Positions 1 through 10,000 of a stretch of 36,764 bases of DNA are shown one piece after another. Made by a program: the position numbers and the translations under genes. The notes beneath the pieces were generated by a model, which was given only the letters and a program-made list of their open reading frames with translations, ran no database searches and was not told where the DNA came from. The DNA comes from Methanobacteriota archaeon (GTDB lineage Archaea; Thermoplasmatota; Thermoplasmata; SG8-5): contig VMTD01000105.1 in the NCBI GenBank assembly GCA_013791785.1, forward strand, positions 1 through 36,764, in the 5' to 3' direction. Every line of letters begins with the position of its first letter. The first letter of the stretch is position 1.

Positions 1-299
1 GCTATTCCCACAACCACCAGCGCTATTGTGCCGATGAGGAAATTGGTCGTTTCGCTCTTGGTTATGGTCCCGACGCCGAGAGCCGTTATCAAACCCACCA
101 GGAAACCCAGTCCGGTGAGGGCCGCCGCAATGTACCCCCATGTATCGTTGGTCGCTGTTGCGTCTAACATATCGGCCCCTATGAGGAGCCCCACAACTAT
201 CGCAATTGCCACTCCAAGCAGGAAAAGTATGGGTCCCAGCTTGCCCAGAAACCCTTTTCCCCTCTTGGATACTCTGTTTACGTTATTCTTTACATCCAT
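1..299 (-). CDS. Small membrane protein, C-terminus outside window
   Basis: Minus-strand reading MDVKNNVNRVSKRGKGFLGKLGPILFLLGVAIAIVVGLLIGADMLDATATNDTWGYIAAALTGLGFLVGLITALG...; hydrophobic; RBS-like gaggtg upstream of the start; the + ORF at 28-336 is its antisense. Confidence 0.7.
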   Translation of the reverse strand, partial: MDVKNNVNRVSKRGKGFLGKLGPILFLLGVAIAIVVGLLIGADMLDATATNDTWGYIAAALTGLGFLVGLITALGVGTITKSETTNFLIGTIALVVVGI

Positions 300-402
300 C
301 CACTTCACCTCATTAATCCGCCCCATGGGCGGCTAACACTATATATATTATTACCTTAATAAATGTTGCGCATATAATAATCCTCCGTTTGGACGTAAGA
401 GT

Positions 403-508
403 TCAGTCTTCTGAAATTTTAGATTTTAGATTTTAGATTTTTGCTGGGAATATGCAACGTCGTCAATCCGTCGTAAATCTACAATCGTCAATCTACAATC
501 TACAATCG
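403..508 (+). repeat. Dispersed intergenic repeat, copy 1 (TTTTAGA heptamers plus unique core)
   Basis: TCAGTCTTCTGAAATTTTAGATTTTAGATTTTAGATTT...GAATATGCAACGTCGTCAATCCGTCGTAAATCTACAATC; inverted copy at 20315-20429. Confidence 0.85.
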
Positions 509-629
509 TTATCATAGCTTCATTTCACTGAATACTAACGTTTGAACGCTCTAATGCCCCTTATCTGCACAAATCTCTCGTATCTAACGCGGTAGCGGCC
601 CAGAGTTGAGAATCATTGCCAGGCGGAGG

Positions 630-968
630 TCAGTCATCGTCCTCATTCGCGGCCTTCGCCTCTTTTTTCTTCTCGAATCTCAGCTTGATGCCCCGGGGCG
701 CGAAAACACCAACCATGGCCAACCCCGCAAAGGTGAACACACAGACCCAGAACGTCACAAGGACCGCGTCAGGCCAATCCACCGATGCCGAAACATACCA
801 CAGCAGGAAGAACAGCATGAGGAAAACAGTCATGCTCATGAGTATCTGAACGGTTTCCTTCCTTTCCTTGGTCCAGTGCTCCCTGGTTCGCGGATACTTG
901 AAAGCCACCGCAGTCAGGCAGATATAGATTATGAACGCTATGAGCAGTATCCATTCCGTGTTTGTCAT
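630..968 (-). CDS. Small multi-pass membrane protein
   Basis: 112-aa ORF, about 3 TM segments, charged KKKEAKAANEDDD tail; abuts the AAA+ gene. Confidence 0.75.
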   Translation of the reverse strand: MTNTEWILLIAFIIYICLTAVAFKYPRTREHWTKERKETVQILMSMTVFLMLFFLLWYVSASVDWPDAVLVTFWVCVFTFAGLAMVGVFAPRGIKLRFEKKKEAKAANEDDD

Positions 969-969
969 T

Positions 970-3618
970 TCATGTCTTCCTGGCCTTGTAGACCTTCATG
1001 AAGTTGGTGGATGATTCGATGTCATCCGGTGTGATGGAGCTCTCCACCCTCTCCAGGGCGTTGATAAGATGCTCCCTTGTCACAACCCGTTTCGTTGTGT
1101 CGGTGGCGTTTATCACGGCCATGAGTTTCGCCTCATCCACAACGGCGGTGATGTCCGCGCTGCTGTAATTGTCGCTCTTCTCTGCCAGTTCCTTCAGGGT
1201 TTTATCATCCACGTCAGGCGCCAGCGGGATACCTCTGAGATATATTCTGAATATCTTCTCCCTGGCTTCCATACCAGGCGGCGGCACGTAGAACAGCTTG
1301 TCGAACCTTCCCGGCCTCAGCAGGCTGGAGTGCAGCAGATGCGGGCGGTTGGTGGTGGCTATCACCAAGATATGCTCCCTGGCATCTACGTCATCGATCT
1401 CGGCAAGTATCTGGCCCATGACCTTCCCTGCCTCCGGGTCCTCGATGACCTCCTTGGAACCTATAACGTCAATGTGTTCTATGAGAACAACCGACGGCGC
1501 GGCTTCCCTGGCCCTGTAGAAAATCTCCTTTATGGACGGCGTGAACTGCGTGTGGCCGCCGATGAGTTCCGTGGCGCTGATATTCTGTATGGTCAAATCC
1601 AAATCGTTGGCCGCGGCCCGCATTATGTGTTTCTTGCCGCATCCTGGCGGCCCGAACAGCATCATGCCCCTTCCGGTCTTCAAGCGGAAGTCTTCCAGTA
1701 CCTTCGGTTCCTTGATGAGCAGCTGCATGTAATCGTGCAAATCCTTCTTGAGGCGGTCTGCGCCTCCCACATCGTCCCATCCGACGCCTCTGCGGCCGGT
1801 GTCGCGCTTCACTTTGTGCATCTTCCTCTCAAAATCAAGTTTCAGCAGTTCGTAGGTTTCCAGCATGGCAAGGCTGATGCTCGGTTTTATGACAGATGCA
1901 ACATAATTCAGGTCATCGGCCGTAATCACCGCATCTTCTCCCGTGTCAATGGCGCGCTTCATGGCCCTTGTGGCGCCTTCCCTGGCAAGGTTTGCCATAT
2001 CCGCACCGCTGAATCTCTCGCATTTCATTATCACATCTGTCAGGTCAATATCCGGCTCCAAAGGCCTACCCATCAGGTGGACCTTGAGGACTGCCTTTCT
2101 CTCCTCTATGTCCGGTGGCGGGACGTAGATGATTTTGTCAAACCTTCCCGGCCTAAGCAGGGCGGGGTCAATCATTTCCGGCTTGTTGGTGGTGCCCACC
2201 AGAATTATACCGGCAGAATGGTCCATACCGTCAAGTTCGGCAAGCATGATGCTGAGCAATCTTGGCGTCACGTCATCACCGGCATACAGGTCTCTGTGCT
2301 TTGCCATTGCCTCCAGGTCGTCGAAGAATATGATACACGGCCTCCTTTCCTTTGCCATGCGAAACAGCTCCGCGACCTTCGTTTCGGACTCTCCGTACCA
2401 CTTGGACATGATGTCCGAGCATTTCACGGTGACCATTTCCACGCTGAGCTCGTTGGCCAGAGCCTTCATGAGCAGGGTTTTACCGCAGCCCGGGGGCCCG
2501 AACAGCAGCACGCCCTTTGGCGGGTCAATGCCATATTTCTGGGCTATGTCGCTCATGAGCAATGGGACCATTATAGACTCCTTCAAGTCCTCTTTCACGT
2601 CCTCAAGGCCCCCCACCAGCTCGAAACTGCTCTTGCCCAGATTCTCCATGTCCGAAATTCTTGTACCGACACTGGCATCCAGTTCTATGCTGGTGAAATA
2701 CGGCTGGAAGAATTCCTTTCCCGCACGGCCGAGAAGTATGGAGGCAAGCACCGCCCCGAAGAGCAATCCGCCTGCGACATAACCGGCAGTTCCGGGCACC
2801 AGAAGATAACTGTAGAATCCGATGAACGTTCCGGTGATTATGGCCGGGGGAATCAGTGTCAGCGGCATTGTGTATTTCGAATCAGACACGTCCCTGTGGA
2901 AGAACCGGTGCACCAGAAATACCGCCACGCCTATCAGGAAAATCTGAACGATGGGCGCAACCGACAGCCCCAGATTATCGCCTATAACGCTGGTGATGAT
3001 GTCCAGGTTGGCGTTCTGGATTCCGAGAAGTGATGTGCCTATGTCTGCCATTGTGAAATTGGACGTTGCCGGTTCGAAGAACACCATAAAACTGGACTGG
3101 TGCTGCGGGCCCACCAGCATGCCAGCGACGGTCAGGTTGCCGCATGTGACCATGAAAGTGAGGAATACACCGCCCAGGACCAGCACGCCCACCGACAGGA
3201 GAAGCGGGAGCATGGTTGCAGCCACCACTGGCACAATCATTGAAAGGCCGAACCTCGACAGGAATATCATGAGAAAAGCCAGATACCCAAGCTTCCATTC
3301 GAAAAGCGAAACAACAAGGGCCGTGAGCATGAACAGTACCATGAACAGGCCGAATTCTGGTAACTGGTAACCCGCAGCAGCACAGACAAATATGCTCAGC
3401 GTGATGAGTGCGAGATATGGAAACCGTATGGACACCACCGCTATGATGACCGATGCCAGGAACACCATCCAGGCAGGATAGAACGGTATCCACGTTGCTC
3501 CGAATATCCCGAGAATGAAAAACAGTATCGGTGTCAGGAACCAGGGGTGACGGCGTTCGTCTTCCACCATGTTGCCGAACATACTTTTAGCCCTGTGGGC
3601 CATCATTGTATTACTCAT
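970..3618 (-). CDS. Membrane-embedded tandem AAA+ ATPase (Cdc48/FtsH-like AAA modules with N-terminal polytopic membrane domain)
   Basis: N-terminal TM helices, then D1 GPPGCGKTLLM / CIIFFDDLEAM / RPGRFDK and D2 GPPGCGKKHIM / VVLIEHIDVIG / RPGRFDK. Start taken at MSNTMMAH inside the 970-3666 ORF. Confidence 0.9.
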   Translation of the reverse strand: MSNTMMAHRAKSMFGNMVEDERRHPWFLTPILFFILGIFGATWIPFYPAWMVFLASVIIAVVSIRFPYLALITLSIFVCAAAGYQLPEFGLFMVLFMLTALVVSLFEWKLGYLAFLMIFLSRFGLSMIVPVVAATMLPLLLSVGVLVLGGVFLTFMVTCGNLTVAGMLVGPQHQSSFMVFFEPATSNFTMADIGTSLLGIQNANLDIITSVIGDNLGLSVAPIVQIFLIGVAVFLVHRFFHRDVSDSKYTMPLTLIPPAIITGTFIGFYSYLLVPGTAGYVAGGLLFGAVLASILLGRAGKEFFQPYFTSIELDASVGTRISDMENLGKSSFELVGGLEDVKEDLKESIMVPLLMSDIAQKYGIDPPKGVLLFGPPGCGKTLLMKALANELSVEMVTVKCSDIMSKWYGESETKVAELFRMAKERRPCIIFFDDLEAMAKHRDLYAGDDVTPRLLSIMLAELDGMDHSAGIILVGTTNKPEMIDPALLRPGRFDKIIYVPPPDIEERKAVLKVHLMGRPLEPDIDLTDVIMKCERFSGADMANLAREGATRAMKRAIDTGEDAVITADDLNYVASVIKPSISLAMLETYELLKLDFERKMHKVKRDTGRRGVGWDDVGGADRLKKDLHDYMQLLIKEPKVLEDFRLKTGRGMMLFGPPGCGKKHIMRAAANDLDLTIQNISATELIGGHTQFTPSIKEIFYRAREAAPSVVLIEHIDVIGSKEVIEDPEAGKVMGQILAEIDDVDAREHILVIATTNRPHLLHSSLLRPGRFDKLFYVPPPGMEAREKIFRIYLRGIPLAPDVDDKTLKELAEKSDNYSSADITAVVDEAKLMAVINATDTTKRVVTREHLINALERVESSITPDDIESSTNFMKVYKARKT

Positions 3619-4618
3619 CCTGTGCCACCTCCTCTTTCGGTGCCTGCTTTGCTTTGATGAGGTCAACAGCCCTCTTCTTTCTTCTCTGGTTTATGGCGTA
3701 AAGATAGATGAACAGCGGGATAACAAGGGCGCTCACGCCGGCCATCGGTACCAGGATGGCATCATCCGGGATCCAAACGTTCTTGTTGCCGCCGGAATCG
3801 GTGTACTCGAACGGGAAATTTGTGTATTCGGCAATCCCCATGACGCTGTAATTGTACATTCTCGATGTGACCAGTGCATTGTACTGGTCCCAGGCCGTGA
3901 CATAGAAAGTGACGTTCGTCCCTGCGGGATATCCGGGTATGGTCCTGCGCATCTCGGTTGAATTTACATTGGTCTTGGAGAAGTTCCAGCCCCCTTCGCG
4001 GGAATCACCCTCGGCCGTTTCATAGATCACGTACAGATTGGCTCCAGAGATGGTGACATTCTCGACGGACCTGAGAGTTATGACCACCCCCTCGGTGGCA
4101 TTTGCCCTCAGGGGCCAGTATTCCATGAAGATATTCTCGTCGAAGGAATCGTGCCTCCAACCGCTGCCCTGGACATCGTAGGTGAATGACATGGAGCTCT
4201 TGGAGTCCATTTGTGTGAAGAAGTAATCGTATGCCACTATGTAAAAATCAATCCTGTATCCATTGAGTGGGAACGGCTCCAGTATGCACTCGAATACCGT
4301 ATCGGTCTTCTTCTGGAACGGTAATGAAAACGGAAATTGAACGCTGTCCTCGGGATAAACGACGCCGAATACGGCCGCCTGCTTGATCCAGACATCTGGT
4401 ATTTTCGAGGTGATGGTGACGATTATCTGGTCGCTGGTGGTTATTACCTCCGGCGCCACTTCAACAAGGATGTTCTGTGAAAATGTGTCATACTGCCAGC
4501 CAACCTCGCCAGCCCTGGTTCCAATTTCGTCGTTACCTATTACTCCCACGGTGGGGATTGTGAGCATTGCAGTGATAGCGAAACACGCCATCAGGATTAC
4601 CAAATTGTTGTTTCTCAT
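3611..4618 (-). CDS. Secreted/membrane-anchored protein with Ig-like ectodomain and C-terminal TM
   Basis: 335 aa; N-terminal signal-like segment; beta-rich ectodomain; C-terminal TM followed by KKRAVDLIKAKQ; overlaps the AAA+ start. Confidence 0.8.
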   Translation of the reverse strand: MRNNNLVILMACFAITAMLTIPTVGVIGNDEIGTRAGEVGWQYDTFSQNILVEVAPEVITTSDQIIVTITSKIPDVWIKQAAVFGVVYPEDSVQFPFSLPFQKKTDTVFECILEPFPLNGYRIDFYIVAYDYFFTQMDSKSSMSFTYDVQGSGWRHDSFDENIFMEYWPLRANATEGVVITLRSVENVTISGANLYVIYETAEGDSREGGWNFSKTNVNSTEMRRTIPGYPAGTNVTFYVTAWDQYNALVTSRMYNYSVMGIAEYTNFPFEYTDSGGNKNVWIPDDAILVPMAGVSALVIPLFIYLYAINQRRKKRAVDLIKAKQAPKEEVAQDE

Positions 4619-4627
4619 TGCAGCACC

Positions 4628-5941
4628 TCAAGCACGAACCTTTATTTTATGTCTTACACCAATTTTTGGTTTGACTTTTGACTTCATCCTGTCTCCCAGG
4701 GCAATTCCGGCAAATCCGGCAAACAGATATTGGGCCGGAACCGTGGTCGCCATGGGTATGCTCGGTGGCGGCGGCGGCGGCGGTGGCGGCGGTGGTGGCA
4801 CCGTACCGGTCGGAAGCGGCACTCCATCCGCACCGAGCGGCGGCGGTGGCTGGAGCTTCTCCGGCGGTGCCTGAACGAAACGGTTGCCAAGGAATATGCA
4901 AGCCAGCTCATGCATTGCGCCGGTTTGCTGGCCCGGGTCGAAGGAGAACATCTCCACCGTGCCCTTGCTATATCTGAAATAGGAGGCAAACAGGAGTTGG
5001 GCGTTATTATACTCCGCATACAGCATTATTTGCAAATCCTCGTAACCGGGTGTGATGGCAACGACATCGCTCGTTATCACATCAAGCTCAATCGGTCCCG
5101 AGTACTGTGAAGGCGACTCACCCGTATTGAGGAACTGTGCGGTGAACTCTATATTCTGATTGATGGTATTGATGCTGATCGCACCGGGGAATATGTAACG
5201 CAAATCTCTCATGGCCTTACCGATGAATATTGCATTTCCTCCCCTGGTGACCACGCTCTTTATGGCGTCGCGGAACTCGATGCTTGTCAATATGGAGCCC
5301 AGATCCTCTATTATGACCAGGTCCGCATCCGTAAGCGGGTTTGAAACGGGATACTCCGATATCAGCCATTGCAGGCGCCAGATGGTGATCAATTCATAGG
5401 GTATTTCCATGGTCTCCAGGAGGCTGGCCGAAAAGCTGTTCTGGTAAATATTCGATTCTTCCCTGCCAATGACCAGAATCCTCGTGGGGTGCTCTATCTT
5501 GTACACCCTGGTGGAGATGAAGAGAGCGGTAACGTTATGAACCGTGACGCTGGGGAACTTGTCGAGAACGGCGTTAACCACCTCGGAATCATGCCCACTT
5601 ATGATTATGGGTCCGCCGGAATAATTCACTCCCTGCGGGTATTCACTGGTTTTTATGACCGGGTCTGGCGGCCCTATCAATCTGTAGCAGATAGTATCAT
5701 TCCTGAGAAGGGCGTGCACCAGTCCGAAGGCACGGACGGTATCGTTCTGCATCTCATCCATGGGTATGACCAGGTCGTTGGATGTGAAGGGCATGGTCTC
5801 ATATCTTTCCCTGGTACCGAGGGGCCTGGCAGTCTGGGCGGAAGATAACGGCAGAAGGACTATAACGGCAATCAGAAAGATGCCCAGCGCCACGGTCAGG
5901 TGCGTTACTATTTTGTTATATTCTATATGTTCTTGCATCAT
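4628..5941 (-). CDS. Membrane-anchored extracytoplasmic protein with 12-proline run before C-terminal TM
   Basis: 437 aa; N-terminal TM; P12 tract (CCA CCA CCG CCG CCA CCG...); hydrophobic segment and basic C-tail. Confidence 0.8.
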   Translation of the reverse strand: MMQEHIEYNKIVTHLTVALGIFLIAVIVLLPLSSAQTARPLGTRERYETMPFTSNDLVIPMDEMQNDTVRAFGLVHALLRNDTICYRLIGPPDPVIKTSEYPQGVNYSGGPIIISGHDSEVVNAVLDKFPSVTVHNVTALFISTRVYKIEHPTRILVIGREESNIYQNSFSASLLETMEIPYELITIWRLQWLISEYPVSNPLTDADLVIIEDLGSILTSIEFRDAIKSVVTRGGNAIFIGKAMRDLRYIFPGAISINTINQNIEFTAQFLNTGESPSQYSGPIELDVITSDVVAITPGYEDLQIMLYAEYNNAQLLFASYFRYSKGTVEMFSFDPGQQTGAMHELACIFLGNRFVQAPPEKLQPPPPLGADGVPLPTGTVPPPPPPPPPPPPSIPMATTVPAQYLFAGFAGIALGDRMKSKVKPKIGVRHKIKVRA

Positions 5942-5992
5942 GTTATGATTTCCACATTCAGATTGGTCACCCTCTTATAAATATTTCTGGCC

Positions 5993-7012
5993 TTATTTCA
6001 CATCGCTCCCCGGGGCACCGCCATCCGGCCCTTTTTCGGTTGTTTCGGCCTCTCCGGGCGGCTTTTCAGCAAGGGTATTATCTGGCTTCGCCGGTGGGTG
6101 GGTTTTCTCATCCTTCTCCTCTGCTCCTGTCTTGAGCTCCTTCCTTCGAGCCCTGTATTTGGACAACCTGGGGGCCACCATATCGAACACGAAGGGCAGG
6201 AACAGAAGCAGGAAAATGGTAATGTAAAGTCCGGTCCAGCTATTTCTGGGAACACCGTCGGTATTGGAGCCGGTGACCTTCAGCTTTATCAGCCCGAACC
6301 AGGGAATTTCCCCTATGGCCTTGCCCACTATCCATTCGGGGAGTATCAGCTCGTAATTCGGTTGGTCGTAGAACGGCACGTTGTTATCGCCCATGGTGAT
6401 ATATCCGCCGTGAGGCACCTTATCATGTGTTTCGTAGTAAAGCATCAGCCATTCCAGGTTGATGACGACACTCTCCTTCCAGAAACCGTAGTCCTCCAGG
6501 ATTATGGCATCCCTTGTACCGTACAGGCACAGGGAAGGCACGTCGAAGGTGTAATTGACGTAGTCTATTCCAACGAAGTCCTGGGATACCTTTGTCTCAT
6601 TTACTTCCAGCCATACCACCAATCTGTGGATTATGGGCACGATGGCCGTGCCGTCCTCCATCTCGGTTTGACCGTTTGGCCGGTAGATTATGACATCGCC
6701 GTATGCTCCGTATTTTGAATAATCGGTGGCCTCGCCGTCCACGTATGTTGTGACATCGTCGATGCCGTTGACGGTCTTGACGAAAACCATATCCCCTGTG
6801 TCAATGACGCCCACGACACTCTTGTTATCGTGCCGCTGCATGCTTCCCGACTCCACCACGACCATGGGTGGCCAAATGCCGCAGTAAGCGAAGATTATCA
6901 GCATCACCAGACACACGATGACGAAGGCGACCAATATGTCCTTTCCTATGCTGATAAGGCTCCTTTTCAGTTTATCCTTGTTCATCAGCCGTTCCGTTCC
7001 AGGGCTTGACAA
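5993..7012 (-). CDS. Signal peptidase I, archaeal/ER (S26B) type, with extended C-terminus
   Basis: VVESGSMQRH (catalytic Ser), GDVIIYRP, IIHRLV (His in place of Lys), GYITMGDNN. Start may be MNKDKLKR at 6985. Confidence 0.88.
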   Translation of the reverse strand: MSSPGTERLMNKDKLKRSLISIGKDILVAFVIVCLVMLIIFAYCGIWPPMVVVESGSMQRHDNKSVVGVIDTGDMVFVKTVNGIDDVTTYVDGEATDYSKYGAYGDVIIYRPNGQTEMEDGTAIVPIIHRLVVWLEVNETKVSQDFVGIDYVNYTFDVPSLCLYGTRDAIILEDYGFWKESVVINLEWLMLYYETHDKVPHGGYITMGDNNVPFYDQPNYELILPEWIVGKAIGEIPWFGLIKLKVTGSNTDGVPRNSWTGLYITIFLLLFLPFVFDMVAPRLSKYRARRKELKTGAEEKDEKTHPPAKPDNTLAEKPPGEAETTEKGPDGGAPGSDVK

Positions 7013-7099
7013 CAGACATTCATATAAATATTCTTTTGAAGTTATTATTCACTGAAAAGGTTTAAGTAACCCCGTGTTCATATATTTCTTCAGATTCAA

Positions 7100-10000
7100 A
7101 TGAATGAAATTTGCAGGAATACCGTTGCATACAGGTGGGCAAGCGTTTTGATTGCGCTATCCTTTTTACTTATGACAATTCCTATGGCAACCGGCTCGCC
7201 CCCCGTTTCCTCAGACGACTGGGATGGTTCGGTGCCGGTCAGGCCCACGGATTTCAATTCCACCGATGAGATTAGAAACATATTGTACAATATAGACGAA
7301 TCCCTCATGGGAAAGCACATCCAGGCGCTTCAGGATGTTGGCACGCGCTATTCGTACAGGGGCGACAAATGCTACCAGGCCGCGGATTACATAGCCACGG
7401 TTTTCGAGAGGAACGGCCTTGATGTCTATTATGATGATTTCACGCTCAACACCGTTGTGAAGATGCGCAACGTGGTCGGTGTCAAACCCGGAACTTCCAC
7501 CTCGAACGGAACAGTAATAATCTGCGGTCATTACGATACCTTTTCACCCGGTTCATATCCCTGGACGGATGCGCCCGGGGCCGATGACAATGGCAGCGGT
7601 GTTGCAGCGGTAATGGCGGCCGCCGAGATATTGTCCGATTACCAATTCAACCTGACCATCAAGTTCATAGCCTTCGACGGCGAGGAGCAGGGTCTCAAGG
7701 GCAGCTACAATTATGTATCCGGGGCGGTGGCGGCGGGAGAGAACATAACCGCGGTCATCAATTTGGACATGATAGCCTACAACCCGGACCCGGGCACCGT
7801 GGAGGTGTATATTTATGAAGGTAACAACGGAAACTCCTCCTGGCTGAAATCCTTTATGGGTGATATTGCAGTGAAATATCAACACATAAGTAGAATACAG
7901 CTCGTTGATGCGGGCAGGATATGGGCCAGTGACCATCATTCATTTTCGGCACATTTTCAATCCATTCTTCTGATAGAACGGAGATTCGGCAGCAACCCAA
8001 ACTATCACAGAATAACCGATACCATAGATAAGCTGAATCTCACATACTGCGCCAACATCACCCAGGTGGCACTTGCGGCCGTATCGGAGTTGGCCGGAAT
8101 AAGCTCCCAGGATTCAATGCCGCCCTCTCACACTCCCGGAACCCCGTCGAACGGAAGCTATGCCACCGCCACGCCGAACATATCCATAGAGGTCACCGAC
8201 CCGGGCAGCGTGGATGCCGCGTCAGTGAAGTTCATCGTGGACGGAACCCAAGTGACGCCGGCAATACACATTATACCGCTGGGCCTGAATTTTTCCTATG
8301 CCCCGCCCACACCCTTCCCGGACGGTAAGATAGTGGACATCTCCGTTTCAGCGGCCGACATGCTCGGGAACAATTTCACCCACAACTGGTCGTTCATGGT
8401 GGACGCTGTCTTCCCGGAACCGCCATCAAATTTCGGCATCGAATCAGCCCGGATCGGGGCTGTAAAACAGGGCCTGAACCTTGACATAGACTCCCCGTCT
8501 GATTCCAAACATGCACTCGCCCCCTCGGTGATTTACCGCGACGGCGAGTACAAGATGTGGTACATGGCCAGCAATTCATCCATCTATCATATCAGTTATG
8601 CCAATTCATCTGACGGTCTCACTTGGCAGAAACACGGTGTGGTTCTTCTTTACGGTGTAACCGGACAGCCGGACGATGCGCATGTCGGGCATCATGAAGT
8701 GATATTCGACGGTGAATACAAAATGTGGTACTCGGGCTACAACGGCACAGCCTGGCGCATCATGTACGCGAACTCCAGCGACGGCATCAACTGGGTGAAG
8801 CACGGTGTTGTACTGGATTTGGGGCTGCCCGGAAGCCTGGATGCTACATATGCACTCTCGCCGGCGGTCATCAAGACCGATGAATACAAAATGTGGTACA
8901 CCGGCTATGACGGCCTGAAATACAGCATTCTGTACGCGAACTCCAGTGACGGCATCAACTGGGTCAAACAGAATGAATCACAGCTGTCCCCCGGCGGCCC
9001 CGGAAAAAGATGGGGCGATGCCATCATTGCATACCCCACAGTGATTCATGATAACGGGACATATCATATGTGGTATAATCGAGTCGGTTCGAACTACTAC
9101 CAGACACACTATGCAAGTTCCTCCGACGGGCTGACGTGGGAAGACCAGGGAATTGCGATTGAAGCAAGTGTCGACATCGGTACACCAGATAGATTCCAGG
9201 CCACGTATGTCTCGGCAATGGTCGTTGGGAATGAAACCAAATTGTGGTATTCAGGTTTTGACGGGACAAACTGGCGTATATTGTTCGCCAACATCACGCC
9301 CCAGGACCCGGCAGATGACCTCACGCTTTCCTGGACCCCATCATCCTCCACCGATGTCGTGGGCTATGAGATATTCAGGGAAAGCAGGCCTTCGGCTTTC
9401 AGGCAACCCATGGTAAGAGCCAGCCCGGAAAAATACACCCAGCCAAATGGTGTCACTCCCTGGATCTTCGAAACGGAGGAAATCAACAATGTAACAGCGT
9501 ATGGCCCGGTAGCGGGGACTGATCCGCCGTCGTTTTACCTTCCCGATGATAACCTCATTGATTTGGCGCTTTACATCCGGTCCGGGGTCGGCGAATGGAC
9601 CAAACTCATGGGCGGTGCAGGTTATAGTTTGGATTCAGTTCTGGGGTATGTGGAGATACTCTCGCCCCTTTTTGGGCCGGGATGCACGTTCCATGCCTGG
9701 TACAACCACTCGGGCGGCAGGGCTCTGCGGGTTGACGGTCAAACCGTTTCGGATATCCGGGCAGGGTCAGCCTCGTTACTCAGTTACTATTATGTGATAA
9801 GAGCCGTGGACAGAGCTGGAAACATTGCCTATTGTCAGGACACGGTAGGCAAAATAGCCACTGAAACGTCCAATCCCTGGACTCTGCTCGGCAATCCTTT
9901 CCTTACCGGTCAGGTTCCCATTAGCGAAGCGCTGGCTGGCCTTGATTGGACCGCCGCCAAGACCTGGGTGCCGGACAATGCGCCGCATCAATGGACATCC

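Noticed and set aside
2129-2782. 217-aa + strand ORF
   Set aside because: Antisense shadow of the AAA+ gene.
1069-3033. 654-aa + strand ORF
   Set aside because: Antisense to the AAA+ ATPase, whose conserved motifs define the coding frame; no recognisable domain.
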